A DNA stretch of 64,000 nt. Source: Talpa occidentalis (lineage: Eukaryota > Chordata > Mammalia > Eulipotyphla > Talpidae). Made by a program: the position numbers and the translations under genes. The notes under the pieces were generated by a model. It saw nothing but the letters and a program-made list of their open reading frames with translations, made no database searches and was not told the origin of the DNA. Shown one piece after another: positions 63,768 to 64,000 of this stretch; position 1 is the first letter of the stretch; each line of letters starts with the position of its first letter. The stretch lies in the NCBI RefSeq assembly GCF_014898055.3, contig NW_023601212.1, forward strand, positions 49,154,329-49,218,328. The letters run 5' to 3'.

Positions 63768-64000
63768 CTGGAAAAGAACAGGCCACAGCACAGACCTTGA
63801 GGCTGCTCCAAACTTGGTCCCAAGGAAGAGCTTGCAAGTGAACTCACAGTATCCTCTGTTGAGTTTTCTCCCTTTCTCGGCTATAATGGGAATATCTCAA
63901 ATACAACACAAGCGATCTCGCTCCCATGTTCTGTCCAGCGCAAGCACAGCATTCAGAACACATCATGCAAGGAAGGAAACCAACATCACCTACATTCTCC
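63768..64000 (-). other. NCF2: NCF2 intron, partial
   Basis: The intron upstream of the TPR exon runs off the window. The exons for residues 1-122 lie beyond 64000. Confidence 0.85.

Overview
The window is ordinary vertebrate, specifically placental-mammal, nuclear DNA. It is AT-rich, built mainly of introns, and loaded with LINE-1, SINE, L2, MIR and hAT remnants. It carries two genes that face each other tail to tail. On the + strand is SMG7, a nonsense-mediated mRNA decay factor; all of its coding exons except the first are present. On the - strand is NCF2, which encodes the phagocyte NADPH oxidase subunit p67phox; its last 12 coding exons are present. SMG7 next to NCF2 in convergent orientation matches human chromosome 1q25. 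Every exon-exon junction I placed keeps the reading frame, and all introns assigned here are GT-AG.

Layout. 1-8007 is the end of SMG7 intron 1 and holds a hAT element and a LINE-1 nested in another LINE-1. 8008-42909 holds 22 SMG7 coding exons, followed by a 3' UTR of about 2.3 kb with several poly(A) signals. About 1 kb separates the two genes. NCF2 runs from its 3' UTR near 46210, with its stop codon at 46577-46579, to an exon starting at 63767. The NCF2 first exons, encoding about the first 122 residues, lie beyond the window.

Taxon. A tRNA-derived SINE of about 270 bp occurs nine times, usually with clear target-site duplications, next to LINE-1 copies sharing one 3' end. It is not Alu, CAN, equine ERE or the common bat Ves type as I know them. 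My guess is a laurasiatherian, perhaps a rhinolophoid bat, but this rests on impression and was not checked.

Gene roles. SMG7 binds phosphorylated UPF1 through its N-terminal 14-3-3-like domain and promotes decay of NMD targets through its C-terminal region. p67phox binds Rac-GTP, p47phox and p40phox and activates the NOX2 oxidase. The two proteins do not act in one pathway; only the position links them.

Hunt. I found no undescribed biological system. The best leads are a poly(A)-only retroposon scar with an 18-bp duplication, a LINE-1 nested in a LINE-1 with both duplications readable, a local duplication inside an NCF2 intron, a pair of phased M-box-like palindromes in another NCF2 intron, a probable in-frame cassette exon in SMG7, and changes in the C-terminal SH3 domain and tail of p67phox.
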